DNA of 64,000 nucleotides, taken from the NCBI GenBank assembly GCA_900088475.1, contig FLMG01000529.1, forward strand, positions 1 to 64,000, given 5' to 3'. Each line of letters begins with the position of its first letter. Position 1 is the stretch's first letter. Both the position numbers and the translations under genes were made by a program. Under the pieces are notes generated by a model. That model searched no databases, was not told the origin of the DNA, and saw only the letters and a list, made by a program, of their open reading frames with translations. This document shows, piece by piece, positions 1 through 12,110 of this stretch. This stretch comes from Hyphochytrium catenoides. Its lineage: Eukaryota; Sar; Hyphochytriomycetes; Hyphochytriales; Hyphochytriaceae.

Positions 1-1
1 G

Positions 2-64
2 GCGGCGGCTGATGAAGACAAAGACTTTTCTCTTCCAGCAGCAGATGATGACAGAGATGATTGA
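2..64 (+). CDS. possible 3' end of a gene with an acidic tail (partial)
   Basis: An open frame enters from the window edge and ends at TGA 62-64. It encodes a short tail rich in Asp, Glu and Ala, ending in a D-D-R-D-D pattern. Acidic C-termini like this are common in chaperones and nuclear proteins, but nothing identifies the family. The other strand gives only low-complexity serine here, so this reading is preferred but weak. The rest of the gene lies outside the window. Confidence 0.22.
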   Translation, partial: AAADEDKDFSLPAADDDRDD

Positions 65-798
65 TGATCATTGTCGTCCGTCATCATCGCAAGATTGGCG
101 AGCAGGACTTGCACTTGACCTTCTTCTTTGGAGCGGGCGAAGGATACGCTTTGAGTCCAACCTCCTTGTACCTTTACCAAGGGAAGGGTTTCAGTCAACC
201 ATGCTGTTGTGTGCCTGCTGGCTACTACTAGCTGGCAGCTCCAGCACCTTGGTTGCTCCGCACACGAGGCATTTTAAACGTCGGTAAGCAGACACAATGA
301 TGGTGAAGCTGCGACAGGGGAAATCACTGGCGGACTTTGGGTAGAGGAAAACTGTCATTAGTCTGGCTCCTCGCTTGTTATTATCAAGTTTGTTATTATT
401 AGCCCCAGATGCTGCAAGACCTCGCCACCATCATGGAACCACCAGTTGAGCAATAATATTGCCCAAAGAGCTTGCAATAATAGCCGCCCCTCTAGTAAAC
501 GCAACGCATCTGATCAGTGTGCTGTGACTTGGCTCCAAGGATGGCTTCTCTTAGAAATATTGTCCAAACCTTGCAATATTACGTGACTCTTCTTCTTCTG
601 TGTTCATTCTTCATATAGCGGACGGCCGGGATCTACGGCGCAGAGTAATAGATTGTCGCGAACACAGTAGAGAAAGCTTGACCCATCATTGGCATTCTTA
701 TCTTCCTCAAATCTGCTGCTACCCATCAACTTCTCGTTCGGCTGTGTAAAGTCTTTGCATTCTAATCTACCTACTTATCCCTGCTGAACCACGGCAAG
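65..798. other. no supported gene
   Basis: I see no conserved coding signal here. The 91-codon open frame at 12-287 has no family resemblance and overlaps the acidic tail reading in another frame. The pyrimidine-rich run just before 798 could be the acceptor of the exon that follows. Confidence 0.4.
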
Positions 799-969
799 GA
801 ACTGCGGCGCAAGGCCGTTTTTGAGCGATGCCAAGAGGAACGACGAACTTACAATCAGGATCGCCGCACGATGACCTCACCGGCTATCATGGCCGGGCTG
901 GGTGACATAGATCTCTCTCAACCGCCTGAAGGTCCCACCCGCTCTACCAGAATCGGTGAGAACGCTTAA
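799..969 (+). CDS. possible terminal exon of an unknown gene
   Basis: After a pyrimidine-rich stretch and an AG at about 797-798, an open frame runs to TAA 967-969. It encodes a basic, polar peptide that begins ELRRKAVFERCQEERR and ends near STRIGENA. The charged composition and the plausible acceptor with a branch-like TCTAATC upstream suggest a real last exon on +. The frame upstream of the acceptor is closed by a stop at 763-765. I do not recognise a family, and the earlier exons were not located. Confidence 0.28.
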   Translation, partial: ELRRKAVFERCQEERRTYNQDRRTMTSPAIMAGLGDIDLSQPPEGPTRSTRIGENA

Positions 970-1216
970 CATTTAAGTGTCGCCATAGAATTTATATGTG
1001 GAACTGATAAGAGCAAGGCCAGCTAACGCGTTGCAGCAATAATATAAAGCACATAGACCAGAAATACATCTATTTAGCAATAAATAGAATAAATAGAATC
1101 ATCACAAGCCAGGAACGATGCGGAATCAGTCAACTGACTGCCGGCAGTTGGAGGGCACCGATGCCATCCCAAAGCAGGGAAGGGACACCAGTTCCATGAA
1201 GTTATGTGACACATGC

Positions 1217-4200
1217 TTATCTCCAGGAAGTGCGCCGGATTTCAGGAGATGTGCCTTTAGAGATAGGGCTCTGTGAGATGGTTCTGGGACTAGGCCGCTG
1301 ACGAAAGGGGCTAATGTCAGCCGCTAGTGGCTTCACGCGTGGCTTTCTAATGAAGCCGGTATTTGTGGCGCACTGGGTTGACTGAGGTGTGGGACTACTT
1401 GCACGCCGAGATCCCAGAAGTTTTTCTGCTGAAGATTTGCGCATTGGAATTCTGGTCGGACTCTCTGCAGGACGATACAGTCGAGGAGCCACCTTAGGCT
1501 CTTGCCTCGGACTGAAGCCTCCGGCGTCTGAGATACAATATTCGACCTCAATCGCAGGGCTGCGGGTCTTCTGGCTCTCCTTCTCGATTTCGGCGCCTTT
1601 ATTTCCATTGTCCATGCTGGTAAGCTCGTACTCAACGTGCGCTTTGAGCTGTGGAGCTGGAGATGTGAACACCTTCGCCGGAGAAGAGTCCTTCTTCGGT
1701 AAATCATCTATAATGATGACATCAGGAATAGAACTGCTGGAAGCAGAACGTGAGAAGGGTATGTTAGTCCTAATTTGTTAATAGGCTAGAAATGGATACC
1801 AACCTTTTCTCAGCGTCCCTCTCCTGCTTCTGCGTCTCGAAATAATCGGCCAACTCCCGGACCTGTTGCCGCTTGCGCAGCAGTGCAGAGACTGGAGTCT
1901 CTCGGTGTGGGGGTGGAGAGCCAAGGACAACTTCTACCTCCTCAGTTGATCCTTTTACAAGGGACTGTGCCATAAGAGTCTGCAGCTCCAGAACCTGTCT
2001 GCGAGTCTCCTCGGAAACGATAACGCTCCCCATGGAGCTCTCTGATCCCACTGAGTGCGCTCTACTGCGTGTCCCTTGCGTATCGTCATCCTCTTCGGAG
2101 TCTGGTGTATCGCCTTGATAACCCCTTTCGCTCTCCATAAAACTGCACAGGCTCCCGACCTCGCTTAGAGTTTCTGCCTCTCTTCGCTGATTCTGGCGGG
2201 TACTGGAAGGCCTCGAAGAATTATTCTCGGGAGAGAGTAGTAACGGAGGTCCGAATGCGTCGTCTCCCTCTACCGATCCTAGCTCGTCGTCAGGGTTGAA
2301 AGCCTGAGGAATACTCTCTGGCTTCCTTCCGTGCTGCGCATTTTCCTGTGGACATGTGCTTTCGAGTTCATCCATCGCCTCTGTGATCGTGATAACACCA
2401 TCTTGTGCTTCGCGAGAGTTTACTTCTTCTCCCGACGAATCAGCTTCTGAGGGTAGAATTTTCTCAACGCTGTCAATAGTTTCGGGGACTTCTGGTATCA
2501 GGGTCCTTTCCTTGATGTCTGTGCCTACCTCCTCAGGTCCAGGAGACGGTATCTTCACAGGCGACAATGGAGGTATCTTTTCACAGCTTGGAGACTGAGA
2601 ACGGGAAGGCATTACCTCTTGCTCCTGGCTGATAATTTCGGCTTTTTGATTGCTTTCCTCTATGCTATCTGAAAGGTCCTCCAGGTTCTGCTCAGTGCTA
2701 GATGACGATAAGCTTTCTACGTTTTCTTTGGCCAACTCATTCTCAGTATATATGGCAGGAGCCTCCACCGGCATGGACAGCTCCTGCTGCTTAGGGCTGT
2801 TGACAGTTGCCTCTAGTGAGGTCTGAGCTAGTGCGAGGTCCGTCTGCATGCTTTGATTAGTTGGGAAAAGCTGAAGCGCTCTGGTACATGTGGCAACAGC
2901 TTCAATGTATTTCTGCAAACGCGGGAACTTAGGCGGTCTGTTCGTCTATTTGAATGCCCTCTCAGTCAGTATTTACCTTGCGACGAACTAGAATAGTGCA
3001 GAGCCTCATCCAGGCTTTCTCGTATGTAGGATCAATGCCAATGGCTGTCTCGCAATCCTCCGTAGCATACTTTAGGTCTCCCAGCTGCAGAATTTCGATA
3101 GGGTCAGTATGACTGGGGCCGCGTATGTGTGCTATATTGTTCCACCTACCTGCATATAGCACGCACCACGATTGGCATACGCAACATGATCTGTAAATGG
3201 AAAAAAGGAGGTTTAGTCGATGGGGGTTCAAGATATGCAAACGCTAAAAGTGGATCGCGTTCTAGGTCCACGGTTGCTGGCACCGTCATAGACGAAGGTA
3301 AGAGAGGAACGGAGAGTGAGAAAGAGCACATCGCAATCAGGGTCCCTACCTCGGGGCCAGCTGTTTGGGCGGCTTGCATGAAGGGCAGCGTTAATGCGGA
3401 CAGCACTGGTATAACAAAGCAATGAGTCTTGATAGTTGCCTGGTACGATGGGTCACGTGAGTTTACTGTGGACGGTTGACACGTAACCATAGAGTATTTT
3501 GTAACTACCTTCTTGGTAAAACTCCTTGCCCGTGGACTTTAGCAGCTCGTATTCCTCCACTATCGCCTCCCTGACACGCAAAACGCTACTATGAGATTGC
3601 CGAACTCTTCCTCATGCCGGAACAAATTACTACTTTGGCAGCAAAGGCTCATGGCAGGATGAAGTTATGACGAAACCGGAGCTCTCTTACCGCGCTTCGC
3701 TTTTGAAGGGCTCAGTACTTATCATCGATAGCTGGTTGATAGCCTCCTCATAGCGGTGAAGGCGCAACAAGGCCTAACATGGAAAAAGAGCCACAAACAT
3801 TGAGACGATGGCTGGAGGCGTCGGCCCAGCGAGCTACCAACCTCGATGTATCCAGCGTAAAGCTCGTCCATGCCCTCCGTGCCTAGTTTCAACGACTCCT
3901 CCTGTCTCCCCATGGCAATTGCAAGGCCAATGGCAGCTCTATAAAGGAGTATATATATACACGAGTCAGTGACAGGTTCTGGTCAAAGGGCAACGGTAAA
4001 CGATAGAAGAGAGAATATCTGCCATGGGATGGAGATGGCAAATCGGGACACCTAAAGCTAGGTTTAAGGGCAAGCGAATAGACGCAAGACCCGAACGAAG
4101 GGGGTCTTACTCGAAGTCATCTGCAGCATTCTTGTGGTCTTTAAGCAGGCAGTTAACTGCCGCCCTCCTTGCCAGTAGGTCAAGGTGCAGCATACAACCG

Positions 4201-4594
4201 CGAACAGTCTTGTCGTCCTTGATTGCAGTCAAGGCTTCCGAGTATAGGCGCTATAACGGAAAGCGGAAGTGGAGAGCAGCGTGGTGAACAATGGACTCAT
4301 GGCAGCAAGGGCCGGGAAGGGAAACTTCACAAGAAAAGACTGTACCGCATCACTATGGTGTGTACACAAGATCAGTAAGCCGTTTACCTGGACTAAGACA
4401 AACTCCTGAGCCATCAGCTTGACATCAGCCTCAGTGACATATTCCATGGCTTTCTTAATGTGGCTGGGCGGAGGTGTCTGAACTGGCAAGGAGATACGAG
4501 GGTCCTCCCCAAGGTCCAACGGCTCAGCATCTGGAAAGTCGTCGAATGGTCGAGCCAAGGGGGAACCTGGAGTCAATTTAAACAAGCGAGACAT
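1217..4594 (-). CDS. multi-exon TPR-repeat protein with a long disordered C-terminal tail
   Basis: About ten exons join in frame with GT-AG introns: roughly 4594-4388, 4252-4112, 3938-3841, 3779-3690, 3570-3513, 3414-3352, 3192-3151, 3087-2980, 2914-1793 and 1737-1217. Tetratricopeptide helices are visible, for example DHVAYANRGACYMQ (3192-3151), the following exon with pattern DCETAIGIDPTYEKAW, and the start of the big exon (YIEAVATCTRALQLFP). TPR helices bind partner proteins such as chaperones. The last ~500 residues are rich in Glu, Ser and Pro and look disordered, ending RRTSWR. The N-terminus starts MSRLF at 4594, only 48 nt from the stop of the upstream CBS gene. An alternative acceptor at about 4570 would fuse the two genes. 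The exact family is unknown. Confidence 0.75.
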
Positions 4595-4642
4595 TGAAGT
4601 GGGCAGAGCAGGTCAGTCAAAGGTGATCAGGGAAACCATTAT

Positions 4643-6174
4643 TCAAGACCTACCGAGGGGCTCATCGCTAATCTCCGCAACTTCTCCGTCAGGAAATGTC
4701 ACTGTCCTCTTTTCAGTGTTGACCTCGTAAGAATCATTCACTTCCAAAACCGAAGTATCAGCCGCTGACTCTGGAGAAGTTTGGCCACGGATCGTGTTTC
4801 TGATAGCGTTAGCGAGAATAGCGAACACCGATCTCTCGTTCTGAACGACGAAATAAAGTTCATGAGAGGGTGTCCCTTGATAGTTATAGTCAGTCCCTGT
4901 ACCTTGTGGTTCCTAGACTCCTCAATCGCAACGTGGCAAAGCGGCAAGACGTCCAAGACTCCAATAGGAACTCTGGACCCTAGCCCCACCACTGGCAGAT
5001 GGCGGCAACTAAGCAGAAATGTAAGCGCCACACCTCCTTTGGTGAATCGGAAGTAGGGCTTACCCTGTGTTAAGCATGATACTAAGTGCAGCAGCAGCTG
5101 GGCACACAGGAGGAACTGTGATAGGGCTCTGCGTCATCACGTCCATGACAACTGTCGATTCAGCCCTGACATTCCGGGCAAACACCTTCTCTAGCCTGCA
5201 GATGAGAGGGGCTTAGTATGTGGGTCTGACAGAACAAAGACCGGCAGACAGTCATATAGGTGGTATAGCTGTGGCACTTACGCATCTCTTTCAGTGAAGA
5301 GGCCAATAATCTCACCGTCCACGTTGGTCACATTAACTGCTGTTATGCGCCATCGCGCCATATGATCCACTACTTCCTTAACCGACAGAGTGCCAAGCAG
5401 ACAGTAGACTGCTGGATCCTTATGGGTTGACTCAATGACTGTAAACCGGAGGGATACGAGTTGACATAGTGCATTTTGGACTTGTCCTGAAGCGTCCTTA
5501 CCTCCGGCAAGAACCGACAGGGCGGTCTGTCTTTGTCTTTTCCCTGCGCCTGCCCTAGAAAATGCGAGATTCACGATTCTTGCCATCGATCGCAGAATGG
5601 CTGGAGTCGACGTGCCGCTGGCTGCCTACATGATAGGAAGCTATATCAGGGCCGTGCCACAACATCTTAAACAAGCAAGGCGTTCTTACAATATCATGAC
5701 ACGTTGCCGCTAGGGCGGTTGCAATCTTGACGATATCAATGATCCTCTCAACCCTTCCTGCTTCGTCAATGATTGGTAGATGTCTGATCTTGTGCTTTAC
5801 CATGAGCCCTACAGCATACTCGATGCTGCTACTCACATGCACCAGATGTGTGTCTCGGGTCATGATCTCACTTACCGGCGTTGGCGTCGGCAGTGACTTC
5901 GCCATAGCCTGAGGTTATTCCAGGCGTTATTTTGCTTACTTCTAGACATATAGAAAGGGCATGTATTCACCTTGCGAACGATGTCGGCCTCTGTAACGAT
6001 GCCTTCAACATTGGTACACCGAGGATTATGCTCTGGTCCTACCACGAAGGCGGAGACATCTTCTCTGACCATCATCCGGGCAGCATCAAGAATAGATATC
6101 TCTCGGCTGATGTAAACCGGCGTCTGCATACTTGCAATCTTAATCTGGCACTCCTTGGTCTGTGCGGCGTCCAT
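4643..6174 (-). CDS. protein with four CBS domains
   Basis: Start ATG 6174-6172 (MDAAQTKECQ). Exons join across short introns, e.g. donor after IVRK to acceptor before AMAKSLPTP, CHDI to AASGTSTP, and MLNTG to RHLPVVG. Four CBS motifs appear in order: (1) SREISILDAARMMVREDVSAF with GIVTEADIVRK; (2) VSEIMTRDTHLVHV to HLPIIDEAGRVERIIDI; (3) VKEVVDHMARWRITAVNV to GLFTERDA; (4) VMDVMTQSPITVPP to RHLPVVGLGSRVPIGVLDV. CBS pairs (Bateman modules) usually bind adenine nucleotides and act as energy or ligand sensors. No catalytic domain is visible. The tail after CBS4 is short if the stop at 4645-4643 is used. Four-CBS proteins of fungi and plants often carry a PB1 domain; I see no clear PB1. Alternatively the tail splices into the TPR gene downstream. 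Confidence 0.8.
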
Positions 6175-7540
6175 CTTGTCTAGCTCTTCTCTAAAATGGC
6201 ACTCTGCGACAGTCTTTCGGTCTACTGCTGGGGCTCAGGCAGTCTAGATTGCCTCAACGAGGCAAAGCTATGTGAGGGTGGCAGCTATCAGGCCCCAGAC
6301 GCCATGGAGCTGATCTAGAGCGCGCAATCTCACTTATGGTAGCGAAAGGCTAAAAGAAGGAGCGACCGAAGTCTCGTCGGAAGAGAACGAGAACGAAGGA
6401 GAGCCATACCAACACAGAGGAAGTGTGGGCGCGAGATGGGGCTACGGAGCAGAAGACACCCAAGAAAGGCGAAGAGCTAGGAAAGAAACGGAGAGACAGA
6501 GTAGCGAAGACAGAGGGCGGAGGCCGAAGACAGAGACTCAGGCAGTGGCCCACGGAGATCAGAGAGAATTGAGAACGTACCGTTGGCGCTATAAGCGCTA
6601 CTATTATGTATGGCCTATTGATGACGCCTTCCTTGTGTCGGTTCGGTGGCGAGCTCGGGCTAACGGCTTCTGATCCAGTATTACCACGCCAACCTTCTCG
6701 CTTTTATCCTAGGATGAATGGCACGTCCCGCCATATTACTACGGCAAGGTGCAACGGTTCTTCCTTCAACGTAGGAACATTAACTATGGGGTTTAGGACT
6801 TTCTAACTCTCTAACAATATCTATGAGGTCTTGTCACACGGGAGGGAACATCATTAGCAAGAAGGCGGTCATTGAACTGTTGATGCTCAAGAGCGCTGCT
6901 GGGGGCAGTTACATCCTACGAAGGAGATCGCGGTCGTATCTTTCTCGGCCTTGCTTGCACTCGACACAGAGGCTTTCATACGAGGAGGGGCGAGGGAGAG
7001 GAAGGAGAGTTAATAATGAAGGGACGGAGCAATAGCCCCCAGGTGATTGAGGAGAGCGCGCTAGGGCTAGACGGAGGGGAGGCATCGATCCCACTTATTT
7101 GTAGACAAATGAAGATCTCGGCTGTTTGAACAGGATGGTCTCCTCGCCGTTTGCATACAGCCTTCTAGCACCACCAAGCCAAGCAGAGGTTCCAAGAAAG
7201 AATCAGCTTTTAATTGCGGGTCCTTTGTACAATGTAAGCTCAACGTGCAGGGAGCGCCAACGTGGACATGAGGCTGGACTGATGGCCTCAACTACACGAC
7301 TGAAGACCTAAAGCTTCGCTGCAAGTCTTTCGCTGAGCTTTTTTTAGAGGGTGTAGCAGCATTCTCCAAGAACAGGGATCCTTACCCCACACATGCATTT
7401 AGTCAAGCCAGGTACATTTAGCATGTTAATGTAGAAACTGCAGCTGACTCGGATCTCCGGCAGTCCCCTTTAAGTCACTTAAGACTGAATGCAGTGCCGA
7501 CTGCCAATAGATAAATCCTTCAACGTTTGGTGAAGCTAGA
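6175..7540. other. intergenic region with a purine-rich tract
   Basis: This is the 5' flank of the CBS gene and the 3' flank of ThrRS, both on minus. About 6350-6550 is purine-rich on +, which reads as a CT-rich tract in the sense orientation of the CBS gene. The open frames here are short and resemble no family. No tRNA or other RNA gene was recognised. Confidence 0.5.
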
Positions 7541-10500
7541 CTATTCGAACCTCGCTGTGACTTCGCTGAGCTCGTGAAGGAGCGCATCCAGCGTCTTTCC
7601 TCCATGTACCTTATTGTCTCTAGTTCGCACGTTTACGGTGCCTTCCGCCTCTTCCCTCTCTCCTACTACTAATATGTAGTTGTATCCTGCAAGCTGTGAC
7701 TCGCGAATGCGCTTCTGCAGCGTACTTCTGGGATGCATGAGATCTGCATAGAAGCCGTTGGCTTTCAGCTTCTCTACACATTCGCTCGCATACTTATCCT
7801 GCTCATCTGAGATTGGTAGGACCGCAACTTGGCGAGGGCTGAGCCAGAGCGGCCAGGCTCCGGCGGTATGTTCAATCAGAATAGCCATAAAGCGTTCAAG
7901 CGAACCATAAATAGCTCTGTTGAAAGGTAGTATGGAGGCAGATTAGCTATACTACGAGAGATTCGAAAGAGAGCCTGAAGCAGTACCTGTGTATAATGAT
8001 GGGCGCATGATTTTCACCGTCAGCCCCCTTATATCCCAATCCAAAACGTTGTGGGAGCTGGAAGTCCAACTGGATAGTTGCGCATTGGAACTCTCGATTC
8101 AGAGCATCTAAGACGGTAATATCAATCTTTGGTCCGTAAAAAGCCCCATCCTTGGGATTGAGCTTCCACTCCAAGCCAGAGTTGTTCAAGGCAAGTCTCA
8201 GTTGTTCCTCAGCGTCGTCCCAGGTCTCTATTGATCCAACAAACTTGTCTGGTCGAGTAGAGAGGAAAATCTAGAGAGCCACCATGATGAAAAGGCTACT
8301 CTGTCACGTATTAAGAGCTTTTCAAGAGAAAAGTCCTACCTTGAAGCGGAACTTGAATTTTGAGTAAACGCTGTTTATAAAATCAAGGCATCCTTTGATC
8401 TCTTCCTGGATCTGGTCAGCTCGGCAGAAGATATGTGCGTCATCTTGATGGAAACGCCTGACCCTTGTTAGACCAGACAAGGCGCCAGACGCTTCATTCC
8501 TATGGTACCACACAAAGAATGGTTCATTTTTAGAGCATGGTACCAAGTAGATCATTACCGGTCAATACCGGTGCAATGCCGAGAAGTCTGCAAGTCGGAC
8601 AGGAAGGTCTCGGTAGGAGTACAAGCGAGAGTTCTTGAAGATTAGGCAGTGTCCCGGGCAATTCATAGGTTTCAGTCCAAAGACTTCGTGTTCCTGTTCA
8701 GAGTTGTTTAGAACTTGGCTAACAACAGAAAATATAGGCGTGAACAGCTCCTGTCTTACATGTTCACTGTCTTCACAGTTGGAGCCATGCTCCTTTATAG
8801 CAGGGGTTACCATGTACATATCCTCTTGATAATTCTCAAGGTGTCCAGAAATCTGCCAGAGCTCCTGCAGCAACCATTTTCAGCAACCCTTTTTCGAAGT
8901 TGATCTTGGCAGATCATTCACCTTTTTGAAAATGTTCGGGGTTAAGACCTCCTCATAACCGCGTTTCTTATACTCTTCTCTCAGGAACGCGCAAAGCTTA
9001 TTGTAAATACGTGTCCCATGAGGCAACATAAAGGTACTGCCTGGGCTATATTGATGGAACATGAACAAACCCTGCGACTGCCCAATGACCCTTCAGGCGA
9101 AAAAGATTGGTATCTTTTGGCGTTTTTCGTTCACAGTGCTCCAAGGCTACCTACCGGTGGTCTCTCCGCTTAGCTTCTTCCATGTTTGTCTCCCACTCCT
9201 GGAGGTGTGATCTTTTGGGAAAGGCAATGCCATACACGCGTTGCAGCCTCTCGTTATCCTTTGAAGACTGTGCGGCGGAGCAGCGGATCAGCTTAGCCGC
9301 TCCAATAAATCCTGATAAGGGAAAAGCGTACTTTAGAGTAAGAGATTAGGAGCTGGAAAGAAGGGATGTCTGCTCCATGGTAGCAATGGGTCTCAGTGCG
9401 AGAGATCAAAGTTGTTCATGGAGATCTGAAATGCTGTAGGAAGCGGCATCGAGGCGTGCAGCAGGGGACTTTTCGCATGCAGCCCAAAGTCTATCACTTC
9501 CATAACCCAGTCATTAAGAGAGCTTACCACTATTGATGACATGTGGCCCTCGGCAGAGGTCAATGAAAGGACCACACCGATACACAGAAAGTTCCTGGTC
9601 TGATGGGATACTCTCAATCATCTGGTGGGAAGGCAAGTGAGAAAGGACCATATGAAGAGTTGAAGAGAGCGATCGAACCTCAATCTTGAAAGGATTGGCA
9701 GCAAATAGTTCCCTGGCTTCCTCTCTTGTTACCTTTGGAAAAAAATTTCTGTTTACATCTGCTGTACGCAAAGACAAAGGGTAGTACTCACTTAGGCATC
9801 AATACTGACCTGAAGCCTTTCAAACTTTTGCTTGGCCTTTACAAAGCCCTTGATTGCCTCATTGAGGGGGTCGAGATCACGCTCATGAACTGTTAGGTCA
9901 TCCAGCAGCTTCATCTCATAAAAGAACCCAGCTACTTTGTCGCGGAGAGCAGGACCATCGCACAGCTGTACTTTGTCCTTGAAGTACAGCTCCAGAGCCT
10001 ACAATGTCAGTTAGATAGATGCAAACAAAGATGTCCCGAGATCTAGCAAACCTGGCCAAGAAGATGTGCTGTCGAATGCCATAGCACTTCCTGGCCTTCC
10101 TTGGTATTGAAGCTATAGAATAGGCAACAAAACGAAAACCTTTTAGTCGTGACAACACTACGCCGAGGCAAAGGAGGTACTCACTCAAAAAACTCTAAGC
10201 TACAGTCAGCTTCTAAGGCCCGTGTTAGGTCCCAGAGCTCCGTGCCGTTAACTTTCGCTACAATGGGTTGCTGGAAGAGCCCTAAGGTACATGCAAACTT
10301 CGGCTAAGCAGTCTGCAAGGGAAAGCACAAGACGGAAGGTTCTGCACCTTTCCCCACAGTGATTGGGCTATCCTTAGATGCGACTGCCTTGACTTCCTTC
10401 CCGCCAAGCTGTGGGAAACATACTTTGATATCTTTCGCATCGTCTTCTGTTTTCTTTTCCTTAAGTTGGTCCCACAACTGCACTCTATCCTTGACGTATT

Positions 10501-10702
10501 GAGGAAGGCCTTCCGAGAAGGAGTTTGCTAGAGCACTTGCAAGTCGATGGGGGGCAGCAGTTGTCTGAATTGCAATCGAGTGTAGCGGTCCCTATCAGAA
10601 GCTGTCAGACCAATATCCCTTCGTTCTAGGGGCAAAGCTTATCAGAAATACCTGGCGTACCTGGTGAAACCAGCGACTTCGCCCTAGGTATTGCATCTTC
10701 AT
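7541..10702 (-). CDS. threonyl-tRNA synthetase
   Basis: Charges tRNA-Thr with threonine. The exons read in family order: an N-terminal TGS-like domain ([20 protein letters not shown], near 10260-10200); an editing domain with HSTAH and CRGPH histidine/cysteine motifs (about 10070 and 9550); the class II catalytic core with motif 1 around [14 protein letters not shown] (9050-9010); the zinc-ligand cysteine in LKPMNCPGH (8680-8650); motif 2 at [16 protein letters not shown] (8465-8430); and the anticodon-binding domain ([16 protein letters not shown] to RARFE-like end, 7850-7541). The chosen start is ATG 10702-10700, giving a short exon ([11 protein letters not shown]) spliced to the next at about 10590. 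The basic start could direct mitochondrial import, but the long eukaryotic N-terminus is also typical of the cytosolic enzyme, so location is uncertain. Confidence 0.93.
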
Positions 10703-11661
10703 ACAAAAGAGCCGATTTTTACGTCCACATACCTGCCTTCGGCTATGTCCCAGGTGTCGCCTCGCTGATGCCCAAGCAAACCCAACCCTATCGAGACTAC
10801 GAAGGCCTCAACGCGACTGGGCGCTGCAAGACAACCTAGCTCCTTCACCCTCAGCTCCCGGCAAGACCTACCGCTGTAGAGTGCCTGAGGATCAGAAGCT
10901 GACGGTCACTCGACAGCTTCGTGCATGATTCAAGCTACAGATCTATAGGTACTTGTAGATACGGCGACAGGTGGAAAACGCCACGGGTCATAAGGAGACA
11001 GTAGTTCGACCGGTTATAATAAGTCTGTGTGCTGCCTTGCCTTCCTCTGTTGGCTCTGCTGTGTTGATGATGTGATGATGCGAACCACAATCTCAAACCC
11101 AATGCAACCTGGGTCGCCCACCCAGCCTCTACCTCTACCCTATCTAGGATAAGAAGTTCTCAATCTCTAATACAAGAATAGTACTCCTGTCCTATCACTA
11201 TAGATCAAACTGAATTCTTAAAGGTCTTATGATTAACCTTACTACGTTGGGGGGTATTTAGAACGGCTGTCTAGGGTTTCAAGGTAGCCAGAGAGCGGGG
11301 CTAACAGCGACACAGAGGGCGACATAATAGGATGTGAGAGGAAGAGTGAAAAAGAGATATGGTGAGAGATGGGATCACAAACCACACAACAAAACATTAA
11401 GTACTACACGGGTTACAAAGGCTCAGGAACAAGAGAGTGACAGAGCAGAGAGAGAGAGAGAGAAAAAGACTAAGTGAGGAAGACTGAGATAGCGAGTTAG
11501 AACGATACAGTAAATCAGAGAGAAAGAGTGAGTGAGATACAGTTAACCAGAGGAGACAGAGAAACGCGGACAATGGAAGATGAGAATAAAGCGTATCAAA
11601 GAAACAATAGCTAGGAGAGACAGAGCCCGCGCGAGAGAGGACGGAGTACGATCAGTCCAGA
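10703..11661. other. intergenic region with GA-rich low-complexity tract
   Basis: No coding signal was found. About 11420-11640 is a purine-rich (GAGA-like) run on +. In the sense direction of the ThrRS gene it is a CT-rich tract about 0.7 kb upstream of the start codon. Confidence 0.5.
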
Positions 11662-12040
11662 TCAGCTGGTTGACCCAGGAACTACTAACGCAAGTTCGCA
11701 CCCAAGCTCGCCAAGTTCTTGGAGTAGTGCTTGAGCCTTGCTGTTGATGGTGCTTCCAAGCTCAACTCTGAGATCATTGAGAGTGAGAACTGGAAAGCTG
11801 GTTCCAAACTCAAGCGGGAGGCCATGCGCCCAGAGTTCTACACGTCCTAAAGATCTAAGAGCATCTCCAGCGTAGGGTTGTAGGCTTGGAATGGCGACAA
11901 TGTCCGTATAGCTGCCTTCTCCTTCAGGCATTTGAGTGCCTGCTCCTGTGCGAAGTACTTGGAGTTGACTCTGTGCTCCTGTGCGAAGCACTTGGAGTTG
12001 ACTCTGTTTGGCTGGCCATACCCTACATCTGGGCCTCTGC
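11662..12040 (-). CDS. possible small gene of unknown function with an 11-residue tandem repeat
   Basis: An open minus-strand frame ends at 11662. Its C-terminal ~60 residues look like real protein: VELWAHGLPLEFG, then an amphipathic helix with AQALLQELGELGCELAL. Its N-terminal part carries QSQLQVLRTGA twice, from a 33-bp DNA duplication. The start is not clear; the frame is closed just upstream, so a further 5' exon or a start near 11991 is needed. No family was recognised. Confidence 0.35.
11941..12006. repeat. 33-bp tandem duplication, two copies
   Basis: Copies 11941-11973 and 11974-12006 differ at one position (T versus C in GAAGTACTT/GAAGCACTT). The unit length is a multiple of three and keeps the minus-strand frame open. 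Confidence 0.9.
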
Positions 12041-12110
12041 TAGGTTTGGCGCCAAGCATAAGAGGAGAAGAGGTTGAGGCTAATGGACATTGTTCACGGG
12101 CAGGAGGACA

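Noticed and set aside
1389-2598. Plus-strand open frames over the TPR tail (1389-1781, 1873-2118, 2356-2598)
   Set aside because: They are antisense shadows of the minus-strand TPR exons, which have splice sites and domain support.
6925-6970. TTTCTCGGCCTTGC resembling the start of U2 snRNA
   Set aside because: Only about 11 bases match the CTTCTCGGCCTT box. The following branch-binding region and the rest of U2 are absent.
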